Shown piece by piece: positions 1-10,715 of a stretch of DNA of 64,000 nucleotides. Source of the stretch: Symbiodinium natans (lineage: Eukaryota > Sar > Dinophyceae > Suessiales > Symbiodiniaceae). How positions within the stretch are numbered: the first letter of the stretch is position 1; each line of letters starts with the position of its first letter. The notes under the pieces were generated by a model. The model ran no database searches and was not told the origin of the DNA. It saw nothing but the letters and a program-made list of their open reading frames with translations. The stretch spans positions 467,001-531,000 of the forward strand of contig CAJNDS010002091.1 in assembly GCA_905221605.1 (NCBI GenBank), in the 5' to 3' direction. Both the position numbers and the translations under genes were made by a program.

Positions 1-339
1 GCTGGCAGACTGCAGGTTCGCAGTGAAGGAACGAGCTCAGCTCACTCCTTCAGGTGAAAACACACTCATCTGTCGCTAAGCTCTGAGCGACAAAAGCAGC
101 AGCCACACACCCCGTTCTCCTCCTCACAGTTAAAAAAGATTGACATGGAAAGCATGGGTTCGGAGACTATACCTGGGACTCTATTTATGGTTCGACTAAA
201 TACCCTAGCCCTCAGTCGTTACCCTAAACCCTAAACCCTAAACCCTAAACCCTAAACCCTGAGGTTAGGGCAGGGCTGCTGCGGCGCATTGACAAACCGA
301 CCTGGAAGATGCTCTCTCCTGGTGCGACCCTGAGCTACT
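1..339. other. Unique sequence with a short R telomeric array
   Basis: About 200 bp of unremarkable unique DNA, then five CCCTAAA heptamers at roughly 222-260, then unique DNA up to the M1 element. I see no coding signal. Confidence 0.6.
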
Positions 340-441
340 CTATACTCCCCCTAGAACCTTAATAAAAAAATGACATTATTAATATCCCCTTGGGTTTTAT
401 ATAAACAAAAATACAAAAAATAATTCCCGAGGGGGATATAG
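340..441. mobile_element. M1 miniature inverted-repeat element, copy 1 (102 bp)
   Basis: It starts CTATACTCCCCCTAG and ends GAGGGGGATATAG, imperfect inverted termini, with an AT-rich centre. It is flanked by a perfect 4-bp duplication TACT (336-339 and 442-445). The same family occurs at 16919, 26164 and 62672, each with its own perfect 4-bp duplication, so this is a non-autonomous DNA transposon insertion. No transposase is visible. Confidence 0.8.
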
Positions 442-454
442 TACTATGTAGAGT

Positions 455-494
455 AGGTGTCTTTTGCTTGTATCCGAGTCCGCAAAAGGACACC
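455..494. repeat. Short imperfect hairpin
   Basis: GGTGTCTTTTGC and GCAAAAGGACACC are inverted around a 14-nt loop with one bulged base. It lies between an M1 copy and an M11 copy. It may be the core of another small palindromic element; no second copy was noticed. Confidence 0.4.
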
Positions 495-520
495 CAATAT
501 GCATATGCATATTCTTGGCC

Positions 521-626
521 GCACTTAGCAGGGTAGCTACAAGTTAAATTGCTAGCTGCCTTGTTCAAAAACCCCAATAAACCCAAAAATGCTAAGGATC
601 TAAAGTTACAGTAAATCACCACAGAT
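521..626. repeat. M11 dispersed repeat, copy 1
   Basis: Shares about 105 bp with 11531-11636: both contain ACTTAGCAGGGTAGC, TTGCTAGCTGCCTT or TTCTTAGCTGCCTT, CCAATAAACCCAAAAA-like and GCTAAGGAT, ending in a CACCACAGA-like stretch. No inverted termini were found, so it could be a SINE-like retroposon or a degenerate MITE. Confidence 0.5.
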
Positions 627-741
627 ATATATATATATATATATATATATTGCATAAAGCATGTGCGTACATGTACACACACTCACCAATATTTACAAGG
701 AACCGTCTCTCGCCAATAAAACTTATATATATATATATACA
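624..741. repeat. TA microsatellites
   Basis: Two short (TA)n runs, at about 624-650 and 723-741, separated by unique DNA. Low complexity; not coding. Confidence 0.7.
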
Positions 742-1196
742 TATTGCTTTGGGCGGGGGGATTCCAGGCAGCGATTGAAATTCCAAAACCCCAAAAGTCT
801 CATCCCACAGCCCCCGGCCCTAAAATGCCCTATGTCAACCCCAAGCCCTGAGCCCTAAACCCCTAAACCTAAACCCTAAACCCTAAACCCTAAACCCGAA
901 ACCCCAAGCCCCAAACCCTAAAGCCCCTCTTCCCTCTAATCCCAACCCCAAGACGCAAACCGTACCTAAGCCCTAAACCTCCCGTTGCAAAGAAATCCCA
1001 GAGACTCCAGAACCCCTTAATTATAGGAATATACCTTAAATTATACTAGGAACCCTAATATGATTTTAAGGTATGTTCCTTAGCTAAGGGGTTGTGCCTT
1101 TCCCCCAAGTGGAGGGCTGAACCGTACCATGGACAGCGCAGCACTTGGCAGACACACCAGCAAGGTGTCTCCGGTTGAGGGCTTAAGGGCTCAAGG
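742..1196. other. Degenerate R repeats and unique spacer
   Basis: Contains an R array with point variants (about 857-925) and then unique DNA with a local AT-rich inverted stretch near 1017-1075 (ACCTTAAAT and GATTTTAAGGT-like). No gene recognised. Confidence 0.5.
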
Positions 1197-1270
1197 AACC
1201 CTAAACCCTAAACCCTAAAGCCTAAACCCTAAACCCTAAACCCTAAACCCTAAATTCTAGGGTTTAGGGT
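1197..1270. repeat. R array abutting a short F array (divergent junction)
   Basis: Nine or so CCCTAAA units are followed after TTC by TAGGGTTTAGGG, so the two orientations meet with almost nothing between them. In R-F order this resembles an R-block-F unit whose central block is missing. Confidence 0.7.
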
Positions 1271-1443
1271 GGTTTGCTTTAGTCTGCTTGTTTACAAGAG
1301 TCCAGGTTTTTCTGGGGTCACAGCTGTGCAGAGACCTTGGATCCGTGGGTGCGAGCCATCGGATAGCTGTACAGCGTCTAAACTTTCACGAAGCAACGCA
1401 ACTGGGTCCAAATGCACAAAAGCGACATCCACGACACAACCCA

Positions 1444-1684
1444 AACTCTAAACCCTAAACCCTAAACCCTAAACCCTAAACCCTGAACCCTAAACCCTAA
1501 ACCCTAAACCCTAAACCCCAAACCCTGATGTCGGACATCGACTGCCTCGTGCGCTCCTATGGTAGCATGTCAGGGCTCCAGCCAACGCTTCTGGCCCTGA
1601 GGCCCGCAGGCAAAAAGAACACAAAACAACCAGGTTTAGGGTTTAGGGTTTAGGGTTTAGGGTTTAGGGTTTAGGGTTTAGGGT
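1444..1684. repeat. R array, 105-bp unique block, F array
   Basis: R units 1444-1526, a unique block of about 105 bp, then F units 1632-1684. The block is open on both strands. On the minus strand a T-rich stretch precedes GGCCTCAG, a plausible 3' splice site. On the plus strand there is an ATG at 1528 but no acceptor. This is a typical bracketed block; strand and coding status are unresolved. Confidence 0.5.
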
Positions 1685-2025
1685 GCAGGGTGTAGGGGTA
1701 GGTCCCAACTAAGTCCTTTCGAAACTGGGCCCTCCAAACCAACATCACCCCAAGGTCGAAGCCCGCCCCAAACCCCTGAACTCAAAATGCATGAGCCCCA
1801 AAACGCCCAGGCATTTGGGATGTACCCCCTGATACTAGCACTAGGCTGCCCAGTAACCTAGGCTCAAGAAGGGTGCCCTTTTTTTGTTGCTTAAAGGGGT
1901 TTATAAGGGGACCTGAACCCCAAAAAAGGGAGTAAGGGTACTACTGGGCATCCTAGAACAGTCCTTATAGGGATTTTGTTTAGGGTTTAGGGTTTAAGGT
2001 TTAGGGTTTAGGGTTTAGGGATAGG
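1685..2025. repeat. Unique spacer with M4 repeat copy (about 1849-1957) and F array
   Basis: The M4 copy reads CAGTAACCTAGG, GGTGCCCTTTTTTT, AAAGGGGTTTATAAGGGG, CCCCAAAAAAGGGAGTAAGG and ends near CTGGGCATCCTAG. A short F array follows at 1978-2020. No gene seen. Confidence 0.6.
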
Positions 2026-2092
2026 GATTTTAGTACCCCCTATGATCATGCCTATTCAGGAGCTGTTGGTATAAGGGGGAACATCCTAACAT
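2026..2092. repeat. M2-like repeat fragment
   Basis: Contains GTACCCCCTATGATCATG and ends GTATAAGGGGGAACATCC, matching the right half of the M2 family (best copies at 62623 and 52342). The left terminus is not intact. Confidence 0.5.
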
Positions 2093-2116
2093 GAGCCCCA
2101 AAACGCCCAGGCATAG

Positions 2117-2210
2117 TCCCTAAAAGCCCCTTGTACCTCATGAATGTGTACTTGGACCCCGAAGTCCCTCTTTTAAAGTATTCCCTATTCAGGTACATGG
2201 ACCCTTCGGG
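2117..2210. mobile_element. M3 inverted-repeat element, diverged copy
   Basis: Left end CCCCTTGTACCTCATGAATG, right end CAGGTACATGGACCCTTCGGG with the family interior (tacttgg, aagtccct, aaagta). M3 termini are CCTAAGGGTCCATGTACC and its inverse. Confidence 0.6.
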
Positions 2211-2462
2211 CATTGTTAACCAAACTCCAGACAGATCAGCGATCAGTCCTTGCATTTGTTGTGTTCACGTCGTTTTCGGGTTTAGCTTAACCCCCACAAA
2301 GCCTAAACCCTAAACCCTTCTAGTATCCTGCAGTGCTCAGAAGGCTCGAAGGCTTGGGCTTTATGGTTTAGGGTTTACGGCTTAGGATGTAGGGCTACGG
2401 TTTCAATCCTAAACCCTAGCTAGGCTTCGGGCTCTAGGGTTTGGGGCTGAAGCGTTCCGGCT

Positions 2463-2892
2463 TTGGCTGCCATGGCGGAGATATCGTCGAAGTTTTCCGA
2501 CACAACTCAGCCCAAGACCCTAAGAGCCTCTTGCGGGCTCACGCGCTCTTCTCTTCACCGTTCTTTTGGAGGGGGGGTTGAGGGTTTAGGGCCCTTACTC
2601 CTAGGCTATGTGGCTGGGGCACGGAGTTGGGTCTTCGTGGCTCAGAGCTGGATACCTGGCTTGGCGCGGTTACGGCGCGCCTGTAGCTGGGACTTCCCGG
2701 CTTAGAGCCGGATGGTTGGCTTGGTGCGGTCGCGGACGCGTTGGTCCGCCGGCTGCGTACGATGTTCTCGAGCAAGCCAGGGTCTGCAGCGACGATGTTC
2801 CGCAAACGGTCCATCCTGGGTTCTCCCTATCAGGTTTTAGGGGTTTGGGTTTGGGGTTTAGGGACGGGACCTTAAGAGTTCCAGTAACCTAA
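2463..2892. repeat. GC-rich block with a 61-bp imperfect tandem duplication
   Basis: Positions 2621-2681 and 2682-2742 are two diverged copies of a 61-bp unit (shared TGGCTTGG, GAGC-GGAT, GGCGCGG or GTGCGG). Both strands have open frames here, but they arise from the duplicated GC-rich unit and show no conserved domain I recognise. The rest is unique DNA grading into degenerate F repeats. Confidence 0.5.
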
Positions 2893-3487
2893 GGCTTCGA
2901 CCTTCGAAGTACTAGCTCAGGTTTCGAGGCTCGGGCTTGTAAGGGTTGGTGTTTGGGGCTTAGGGCCCTGGATTCTCAACTTACCGAAAAGCCTTCTTCA
3001 GACGGGTGACCCTGTGGTTTACCCTAAACCCTAAACCCCAAGCCCTAAACCCTAAACCCTAAACCTTTAGAGGTGTAGGGTTTAGGGGTTTGGGTCCGGG
3101 ATTTTCTGTAACTCAAAAATGAGGCATTCTTATGACGGAACCCTAGCGCGGCAAGTCCTTGGAGGCCCTAGACCCTAAACCCTAAACCCTAAACCCTAAA
3201 CCCAGGTTTCGGCTTGAGCAGCCAAAGAGTGGCAGTGAAGAGACCACTTTCACTAAATCGCTTAAGCTCAGGAAGTCCAAAAACTCCACAACCCTGAAAC
3301 CCCAAAGCCTACTGAGAAGCTCGTTTGACTTAGAACATCTCTTCGTGCCCCCTAGAAACCCCAGCATAATCCCCATAACCCGACGTAGAATCTCTAAACC
3401 CTAAACCCTAAACCCCAAACCCTGGGCCTAAACCCTAAACCCTAAACCCTGAACCCTGAACCCTAAACCCCTCATTGAAAGAGCGAC
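2893..3487. repeat. R arrays separated by unique DNA
   Basis: R runs at 3021-3066, 3173-3203 and 3391-3475 with unique spacers. A minus-strand open stretch at 3182-3376 is fed at its 3' end by telomeric translation and is not supported as a gene. Confidence 0.6.
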
Positions 3488-3567
3488 CAAGGGGCCGCTG
3501 TATGTGCCACTTGTGCGTGCGCCTATCTGGCGGGGAGGGGTGCCCTTGCCCAGCATCATCCGATGTC
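3488..3567 (-). CDS. Candidate internal exon (80 nt) in an R-block-F unit
   Basis: On the minus strand the block opens after AACCCCTCAG (3' splice site) and ends before GTCGCT. In the open frame it encodes a polar peptide starting TSDDAGQGHPSPPDRR and continuing THKWHIQ. The length is 1 + 26 codons + 1 nt. The R array lies downstream and an F array upstream in transcript sense. The plus strand is also open, so orientation is inferred from the splice sites and the peptide character. Function unknown. Confidence 0.35.
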
Positions 3568-3646
3568 CTGAGGGGTTTGGGGTTTAGGGTTTAGGGTTTA
3601 GGGTTTAGGGTTTAGGGTTTAGGGTTTAGGGATGTCCTGAGGGGTT
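3562..3646. repeat. F array flanked by 16-bp direct repeats
   Basis: GATGTCCTGAGGGGTT occurs at 3562-3577 and again, identical, at 3631-3646, with only F-type heptamers between. This is the form expected of an array inserted at a staggered break. In minus sense the repeat contains the acceptor CCCCTCAG of the neighbouring candidate exon. Confidence 0.8.
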
Positions 3647-4851
3647 GGGCTCATGGTGTAGGGACTAGTGTTTGGGGATTTAGGGGGGGGGGGGGGGGGG
3701 AAGGAGGTAGAGTTCGGGGCTGCAGGTTGGAGGGTTTAGGGTTTAGGGTTTAGGGTTTAGGGTTTAGGGTTTAGGGTTTAGGGTTTAGGGTTTAGGGCTA
3801 GGGCTTGAAGATTAGGGTTCAGTGTGTAGAGGTTGGGGTCTAGTGCTTCGCCCCTCAACCCTAAACCTAAACCCTAAACCCTAAACCCTAAACCCTAAAC
3901 CCTAATACCCTAATACCCTAAACCTTACTAAAGGCATTCCAAGCTTCATGGAACACCAGCGCCGGGCACCCACCTCCACTTCCTCTACAGGCATCTGCTC
4001 TTCGCGCGCCACGCTTTGGCGCTGCTCTGAAAGCCTTGGGGTTTAGGGTTTAGGGTTTAAGGTTTAAGGTTTAGGGTTTAGGGTTTAGGGGTACCAGAAT
4101 CCCTCTTAAGGACTGCTAGTATAAGGGGGAATATCCCTAGGATGCTTCCTTGAACCTTCTACCAAAAAAAGGGTCAAAAAACTACCACTGGGGTATAGGG
4201 TTTAGGGTTTAGGGCTTAGGGCTTAGGGCTTCCAAGAAGCTCGGGGGGTTGCAAATTGGGCGGGCTGTTCGCTGGCGGGGGCGCGTCTTGGAAAACCTGA
4301 GGTGCTTGTGCCCTTGCGCTTGCCGCGCAGCCCATGGCGACTGGCGAAAATGAGCAGTTCTCCTACTCTGGATCCCAAGATCCTGGCCAATCGTCCGGCT
4401 GCGGAAACACAGGTGCTGAAGGATTCAGGTTTCAGGTTTGGGGTTTTGGGGTTTAGGGTTGAGAGTTTAGGGTTTAGGGTCGTTTCGAAGGTAGCTGCTG
4501 ACATTCTGAAGGAGGGATTGTGGATGCTGTTTCCGGGTTGTACTTGGGTCCTAAAACCCTAAACCCTGCTACTGGGCCAAGGTTCACACTGCTCCGCAAC
4601 CTGGACCTTTAGCCCAGATCATGGGATGGGTATGAGTTCAGGGTGGTACCCACGAGTTTCAGGGGGTTTAGGCTTTGGGGTTTAGGGTTTAGAGTTTAGG
4701 TGCACTTATAAGACCATTTAAAGGTACTCAAACTTACTTACTAAGTGCCCCGATCCTCCAAGTAGTGGGAACATGTGGTGGCGCCGGGCTAAACTCTAAA
4801 CCCTCAACCAGGGCTGAGGCCGTCTCAAACATCCCACCGCTTGGAAGAACC
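3647..4851. repeat. Poly-G tract, arrays and short blocks
   Basis: Holds a G run at about 3684-3701, F array 3733-3798, R array 3855-3925, a 110-bp block with a good plus-strand acceptor (TTCCTCTACAG at about 3999), F arrays 4038-4091 and 4196-4230, an M2-like fragment at 4088-4140, and an M5 right half at about 4700-4764 (AAGTGCCCCGATCCTCCAAG). No gene can be assigned. Confidence 0.5.
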
Positions 4852-5197
4852 ATCCCTAAACCCTGAACCCAAAACCCTAAACCCTAAACCCTAAACCCAA
4901 AACCCTAACCCTAAACCCTAAACCCTAAAACCCGGAACCCTAAACCCCAAACCCTAAACCCTACCAGGGCTTCTGGCCTCGGGTCTAGGTTTTTGCGTAC
5001 CGTGCCAACCACATGTTTAGGGTTTCGGGTTTAGGGTTTAGGGTACGAATCTCTACCAACACTCACCAAAGCACCTAGCAAAGACCCAACCTCATAAAAG
5101 CCTAGCCCTAAACCCTAAACCCTAAACCCTAAACGCTAATCCCTAAAGCCCAAACCCTAAACCCTAAACCCTAAACCTAGAATCCCGAACCATCCAG
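4852..5197. repeat. R array, 53-bp block, F array, R array
   Basis: R 4852-4963 with variant units, a short unique block, F 5016-5044, unique DNA, then R 5104-5176 leading into the candidate exon at 5198. Confidence 0.7.
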
Positions 5198-5246
5198 TCG
5201 CCAGGCCTTGTGCAAGCACATCCATCCTGTGGAGCTCAAAGTGTCC
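5198..5246 (+). CDS. Candidate internal exon (49 nt) in an R-block-F unit
   Basis: Preceded by CCGAACCATCCAG and followed by GTGTAGGG, both on the plus strand. It reads one nucleotide plus 16 codons: RQALCKHIHPVELKVS. The donor GT runs straight into the F array. No family recognised. Confidence 0.35.
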
Positions 5247-5346
5247 GTGTAGGGTTTAGGGTTTAGGGTTTAGGGTTTAGGGTTTAGGGTTTAGGGTTTA
5301 GGGTTTAGGGTTTAGGGTTTAGGGTTTAGGGTTTAGGGTTCAGGGT
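5247..5346. repeat. Long F telomeric array
   Basis: About thirteen nearly perfect TTTAGGG units, ending with a variant TTCAGGG. In the intron reading this is the start of the intron after the 5198 exon. Confidence 0.9.
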
Positions 5347-5351
5347 GTGGG

Positions 5352-5436
5352 ATGCTTGGGCCTTTAGAGTACCTCCTATAGAGGGAGTGTAGGGCCCAGG
5401 TATAATAGCTAGGTACATGGACCCCGGAGGCAAAAA
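5352..5436. mobile_element. M3 element, diverged copy
   Basis: Contains TTGGGCCTTTAGAGTACC, TCCTATAGAGGGAGTG and ends AGGTACATGGACCCCGGAGG. The left terminus is eroded. Confidence 0.55.
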
Positions 5437-5723
5437 GGGCACAGGGTTCAGGGTGTAGTATTCAGGGCGGCAACCTACGAGGAACAAGCCTCAAATACTA
5501 TGTCCTCCCCCCACCCACCCCAAAGGCTCCAAGACTCTAGTTCAAATCTGCACAGATGTTTAAGACTGAAAATCGGGAATGCGAAGTAAGCCCGCTGAAC
5601 CCAACCTCCCCCCACCTCCCCCCCTCCCATAGGTCCCCAAATCACCCCAGTTGCTTGAGGGCAGTGGGCTACTGTTGGGAGTCCCAAGCGACTTTGAAAC
5701 CTTATCACTGAAAAACAATTCAA

Positions 5724-5838
5724 GGATCAGGGGCCTTAGTAAGTGGGGCTATATGAAAGGTAACGATGCTTATAAACACTTACAAGCCCAATTAAGCTAC
5801 TTATGACCCTACATGCTAAGTGCCCCGATCCTCCAGGC
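5724..5838. mobile_element. M5 inverted-repeat element
   Basis: Left end CAAGGATCAGGGGCCTTAG, right end AAGTGCCCCGATCCTCCAGG, with internal TTATAA-rich half repeats. Related copies lie at 4700, 15842, 22947 and 49301. Confidence 0.65.
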
Positions 5839-8044
5839 AAGGTGCGGGGGTCTAGGGTTCAGGGTCCAGGGTTTCGCCCTGAGAACCCGAACCTTTCGCG
5901 CCCCAATGCGCGTGAACGCCCTGCCTTCTCCAAGGAGAGAGTCTGGAGAGATCCTGGGCGTTCCATGCAAGACCCTAACCCCTAGTCCGAAACCCCAAAC
6001 CCTGCGCCCTAAAAACAGTAGAAACCCTAAACCCTAATCCCCAACCCCTTCATGGCTTCGTGCTGCTGGTTCGTGGGTTCATAGCATCAGGGTCATGGGG
6101 GTCGTGGTTCAAGATGTGTCAGTGACGGATCCAGACGTCGGTGCCGGGGCTGAGGGTGTGGCGCCTCGATTTGCCAACTATTCTGACGGTTATGCCCCAG
6201 ATTTAGCGGGTTAGAACCGACTATTTTGCAGGGTTTCATCACAGGTAGGGCTGCGGATACATGTTCTCGACTAGAGCAAAACCCTGCGCCCTAAACCCTA
6301 AACCCCTATTCAGCAAACAGCTACCATCTGAGGACTTGCAGCTCACGAGGCCGACCTCCTCCTACTTTTATAGGGTTCTTGAAACAGGGGGGTTCAAGGG
6401 GGTATGTAACCCAAGGTTCCCTAATACGCCCTACTACTCCCTAGAGCTCCCTAAGCTTCCCTAACGTTTTATAGATACCTGCCTCCCATGCACCCCCCCC
6501 CCCCTCCCTTAAGAACCTTTTCATACTTACTAAGCATCCTCCAATGAAGGTATATGGCCCATTTTTTGCGCATTCCAGGATGGCCTCTAAACCCGTTTGA
6601 AACCATATCCCAGAGAGTGAATTTGAAGTACTACTATGGAAATAGGAACACCCGAAGCCCTATTTCGGAACTAGGTGCCTGATGCCCAATTTAGTATGTT
6701 CCTTTATTCATCAGTATTGTTACTTTACTTTACTTGTTTTTTGCTTTTTGGTTTTTGGTTTGGGGGGGGGGGGGGGGGGGGGGACGGGGGTAAACTCAGA
6801 ATGGTACTACACCTCTTAAATACAATAAGGGATGTATACAAGATCCCAAGGGTGTACCGAGGACCCTTCCTAACATAGGGGTTACCCATTTTGGGTGGGT
6901 CTAGGGTTTAGGGTTTCGGGTTCCCGAAAGGCAGGCAAGGGCTATGGTACTTCTGAGATCCCTATTTTTGGAGATGTAGCTGTTTGTATGGGCAAATCAT
7001 GTTGGGGCGTTTGGGGGATTCTGGTGCCATAGAAGGCTGGACAGGTTCAGCTTCTAAACAAAGACTATAAAGGAGAACTTGCCAAAAATATAATCTGCAA
7101 AGTGATGCCTTCACTGCCAGCATTGAGGCTTGGCGTGCCTGCCGAGATCGGCAAAAAAAAACGATGCCCACAGAGGTGAAGGGGTTTAGGATTTAGGGTT
7201 TAGGGTTTGGGTTTACGGCCTAGGGTTTCAGGCTCGATGCAAGCAAACTGAAGCCTTAGGGTTTAGGGTTTAGCCTTGAGGGTTTAGGGTGTCATGTAGG
7301 TTTTGCCTATCAATACTTCGTGCTACTGTGTGCAGTTGCAGCCCTCACCGCCCTAATGGGGCATATGCAAACATGCGAGCAAGCCCTGATCCCACGAAGC
7401 TGCCGGTCTAAACGTCCGGCAACGTTGAGGGTATAGGGTATAGGGTTAGGGTTTAGGGTTTAGGGTTTAGGGTCTAGCGGTTAGGGGTTAGGGTCTAGGG
7501 CTTGGGCACATTTCTGATTCTCTACAGCACATATAAATCCAGTGAATGTCACACCCTAAGTCACTAAGTATTTCACGTGGCATATGCTCGGGTGGTTCAG
7601 TGAGTCGGATATTTGGCACATCTTTGCCTAGGTCCTGACTCCTCCGAAGAACAGCCCCTAAACCCTGAACCTTGAACCCTAAACCCTGAACCCCGAACCC
7701 TAAACCCTATATAAACCCTAAACCCTACACCCTAAGCCCAAGCCCCAAACCGCCGCGCGCTGCCTTGTGGCGGACATCCTGGCGCCAACTGCCGGGCTCG
7801 TCAAACAGCCTTGTCAAAGGAGCTGTGGGTGTTCGGGGCTCAGGCAAGAGAGCCCTCTTCTCTGGCAATACCCTAGGCACGTAAGCACTCACCACCGTCG
7901 CCGAAGACTCTCTAACCCAAAACTCTAAACCCTAAACCCTAAACCCTAAACCCTGAACCCTAAACCCTAAGCTTGAGCGGGGAGCCCCCAAGCCTGTCAC
8001 AGACATCTTTCCAGGGTTTTCGAGACAGGGTTTAGGGTTGGGAA
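5839..8044. other. Repeat-rich stretch without a defensible gene
   Basis: Contains scattered short R and F arrays (6003, 6290, 6901, 7180, 7258, 7433, 7655-7740, 7925-7970), a C run near 6489, and a G run at 6761-6783 inside a plus-strand open stretch that is low complexity. Unique blocks such as 7745-7900 are GC-rich and could hold exons, but I could not pair splice sites with a convincing peptide. Confidence 0.5.
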
Positions 8045-8354
8045 AACCCAAAACCCTAAACCCCAAACCCTAAACCCTAAACCCTAATTAAACCCTAAAC
8101 CCTAGACCCTAAACCCTAAACCCTAAACCCTAAACCCCAAACCCTAAACCCTAAACCCTAAACCCCAAACCCTAAACCCTAAACCCCATGACCAAAATCG
8201 GAGCTCAACATGAGCGCCGCCTGTCACTGGCGGGTCGGAGTTCATGGAGCACCTGAAGGCTCAGATGGTGTAGGGTTTAGGGTTTAGGGTTTAGGGTTTA
8301 GGGTTTAGGGTTTAGGGTTTAGGGTTTAGGGTTTAGGGTTCAGGGTTTAGGGTA
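8045..8354. repeat. R array, 81-bp block, F array
   Basis: R 8045-8190 (about 20 units with some CCCCAAA variants), a unique block 8191-8271, then F 8272-8354. The block has an acceptor-like ATCGGAG and donor-like GTGTAGGG on the plus strand, and an acceptor-like GAGCCTTCAG on the minus strand, so strand is undecided. Confidence 0.6.
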
Positions 8355-8769
8355 ACCTCTATACGGGGATCACAAGGTTGAGGGCTTGGGGGGGTGAGGA
8401 TCGAGGGGGTTGATAGGGTGGTGGGCTGAATAGCGGCTTGAAGCAAGTCTTATGGGCTCAGGGGGTTTTAGGCTCGTCGTTGGCTTTGTCAACCCTAAAC
8501 CCTAAACGCTAAACGGACGGCGCAGGTCAGAGTCTGATAGCGGCGTTTGGCACAGGGTTGAGAGTTTTTCTTGGGCGCGCAGAATGCAAGAATATTGAAT
8601 TGCAATATATAAATATATCACGGTATACTAGTAAAAAAGGGTGGTCGTTTGGGATGGTTTTTAGCGTTTGTACAGGGCTTACGGGGTTTACGGTCGAGGG
8701 CTCAGGGAAGTCCAAGCCCCCAAACCCGCAGCTGCGCCCTAGACCCTCAACCCCAAGCCCTACACCCGA

Positions 8770-9000
8770 AATCCTGTACACCCTAAGCCCTATACACCCT
8801 AAACACCCTAAACCCTGTAAACCCTAAACGCAACACCCTATACACCCAAAACCCTATAATTACACCCTAAACGCTATACACCCTAAACCCTATAAACCCA
8901 AAAACCTGAATCTTATAGCCTCAAACCCTGTAAACCCTAAACCCTATACACCCTAAACCCAAAAAACCCAAAAACCTGAATCCTATAACCTCAAACCCTA
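8770..9000. repeat. Degenerate array of telomere-derived longer units
   Basis: Irregular repeats such as CCCTATACACCCTAAA, CCCTGTAAACCCTAAA and CCTGAATCCTATAGCCTCAAA-like, alternating 7-bp and longer spacing. This suggests decay and local amplification of an R array. Confidence 0.6.
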
Positions 9001-10329
9001 CGGTGCGTTTGGAGGGGACGAGAGCCTCGGCGGAGAGGGCGGCACCCAAGCCCCACCTGGGCTTCGGTCTTGCGGCCGGCGTGCTCAACTAGGGAATTAG
9101 GATTTAGGGTTTAGGGTTTCGGGTTTAGGGCTTACGAATATAGGAGTACCTGTAGGCTTCCCTCATATGAATGACTAGACCCACGAGTAGCCTAGGAATA
9201 AAGAGGGTGCCCTTTTTGGTTTTAAGGGGATTTTTCAGGAAACCCAACAATAAAAAAAGGACAAAAGGGCCTACTCCATGTCCTAGACGATGATGGGTTT
9301 AGGGTTTCGGTTTGAAAGGGTTTGGGGTTCTAGGGTTTGGCGATGATGATGTTAAAAATCACAACCAAATTAGACGCATATGCTATTTAATTTGTGTATG
9401 TAAATATACGTATGGAAGAGGTTCACCCAGAAATTCGATTCGTAAGGATGGTAATTGCAACAAACATGACCAAGTATACCAGGTTTGAATACACATGCAT
9501 AGCTAACTCTTATTGTGACTGTCGGTAGGCCAGAATCGAGGCGGTTGGGGGGGGGGGGGGGGGGGGGGATGAAGTAAAAGGAGGGAGGCTGGCCTGAATC
9601 CTACTAGAACCAAGAGGAACCTCGGAATAAAAAGGGCGTCCTTTTTTGGTTTACATGGGCTTACAAGGGAGTCTACAATCCAAAAAAGGGAATACTCTGG
9701 GTCCTGGCCTACTTGGAGCCTATTCATGGGTACTTTGTAGCAGGGCAGCGAAAAGCGGCTGTACCCTTCTCATAAGCCTGTCTTGGAGAAAAATGCTACT
9801 TACAACCGCCATGCACCTTCGGGTTGCTCCCATTCGGTGCTCTTCTTATCGATCGAGAAAAGCTCTGGGCTACTTTCCATCCTTAACCTGGATTGTGGCC
9901 GGGCTTCTCGGCTTAGGGTTTAGGGTTTAGGGTTTAGGGTTTAATTAGGGTTTAGGGTTTAGGGCCAAGGTAGCGTGAGAGTCTGGCATGTTCCTGGCGA
10001 TGTCGGCTTAGGTAGGCAGGACTTCTGTTGACCTCCTCTTCTTCTTCTTTGCCTATTTAACGAGCGTTTGCGCTTCCAAAGCCAGCCCTGGACACAGTTT
10101 TCCCAAGCTAGGGTTTTAGGGTTTAGGGTTTAGGGTTTAGGGTTTAGGGCTTGCCATTATGAGTTCCGGGTCTCCGGCTGCCGCTGCAGAGGGCTGGGGA
10201 CTGTGGCATCAGAGATTCGCCTGGGGTTTGGGTTCAGGGCTCAGGGTTCAGGGGTTTAAGGGAACAAAAGGTTTCAAGGTTTAAAGTCTCAACAGTTTAG
10301 AGGTTTTAAGTTTTAAGGTCTTAACCCTA
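9001..10329. repeat. Two M4 copies, poly-G tract and F arrays
   Basis: M4 copies at about 9170-9290 and 9600-9722 (CCTAGGAATAAA, GGTGCCCTTTTTGG, CCTACTCC or ACTCTGGGTCCT). A G run lies at 9546-9568, and F arrays at 9100, 9913-9965 and 10113-10150. No gene seen. Confidence 0.55.
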
Positions 10330-10432
10330 CTTTGGAGTAGACCCTGGAAAAAATACTTTTTAGGGTTATAAGTAGCTATAATAGGAGCCCGGAACCAAAA
10401 TAAGTATTAAAGTATAGTACTCCAAAACCCAG
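10330..10432. repeat. M10 dispersed repeat, copy 1
   Basis: Contains GGAGTAGACCCTGG, ATACTTTTTAGGGTTATAAG, ATAGGAGCCCGGAACCAAAA, TTAAAGTATAGTACTCC. It matches 14345-14464 through its length. The ends GGAGTA and TACTCC are inverted. Confidence 0.55.
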
Positions 10433-10547
10433 TTGAGGTTTTAGGGCTTCAAGGTTTAGGGTTTACAATTCAGAGTACAGGACCAGTTGGCCTGACATGT
10501 CTCTCTCCTGATGAAGTGACAGCTTCACAGGGTCCACATGTAGTACC

Positions 10548-10665
10548 CTTAGTAGCCCAGTAACCATATCATAATAAGGGCAACCCTGTTTTTTGGCTGG
10601 ATATTTTATAAGGGAACCCAGAACCAAACAAAGGGTAAAGGGTACCACTGGGCTCCTGTACCAAG
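10548..10665. repeat. M4 variant copy
   Basis: AGTAGCCCAGTAACC, GGGCAACCCTGTTTTTTGG, TATAAGGGAACCC, AAGGGTACCACTGGGCTCCT. The termini AGCCCAG and CTGGGCT are inverted, a subtype shared with 49538. Confidence 0.55.
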
Positions 10666-10715
10666 AGGGTGAAGGTTGATACCACCACGAACTGCAATTA
10701 AGGGACTTATAGCCT

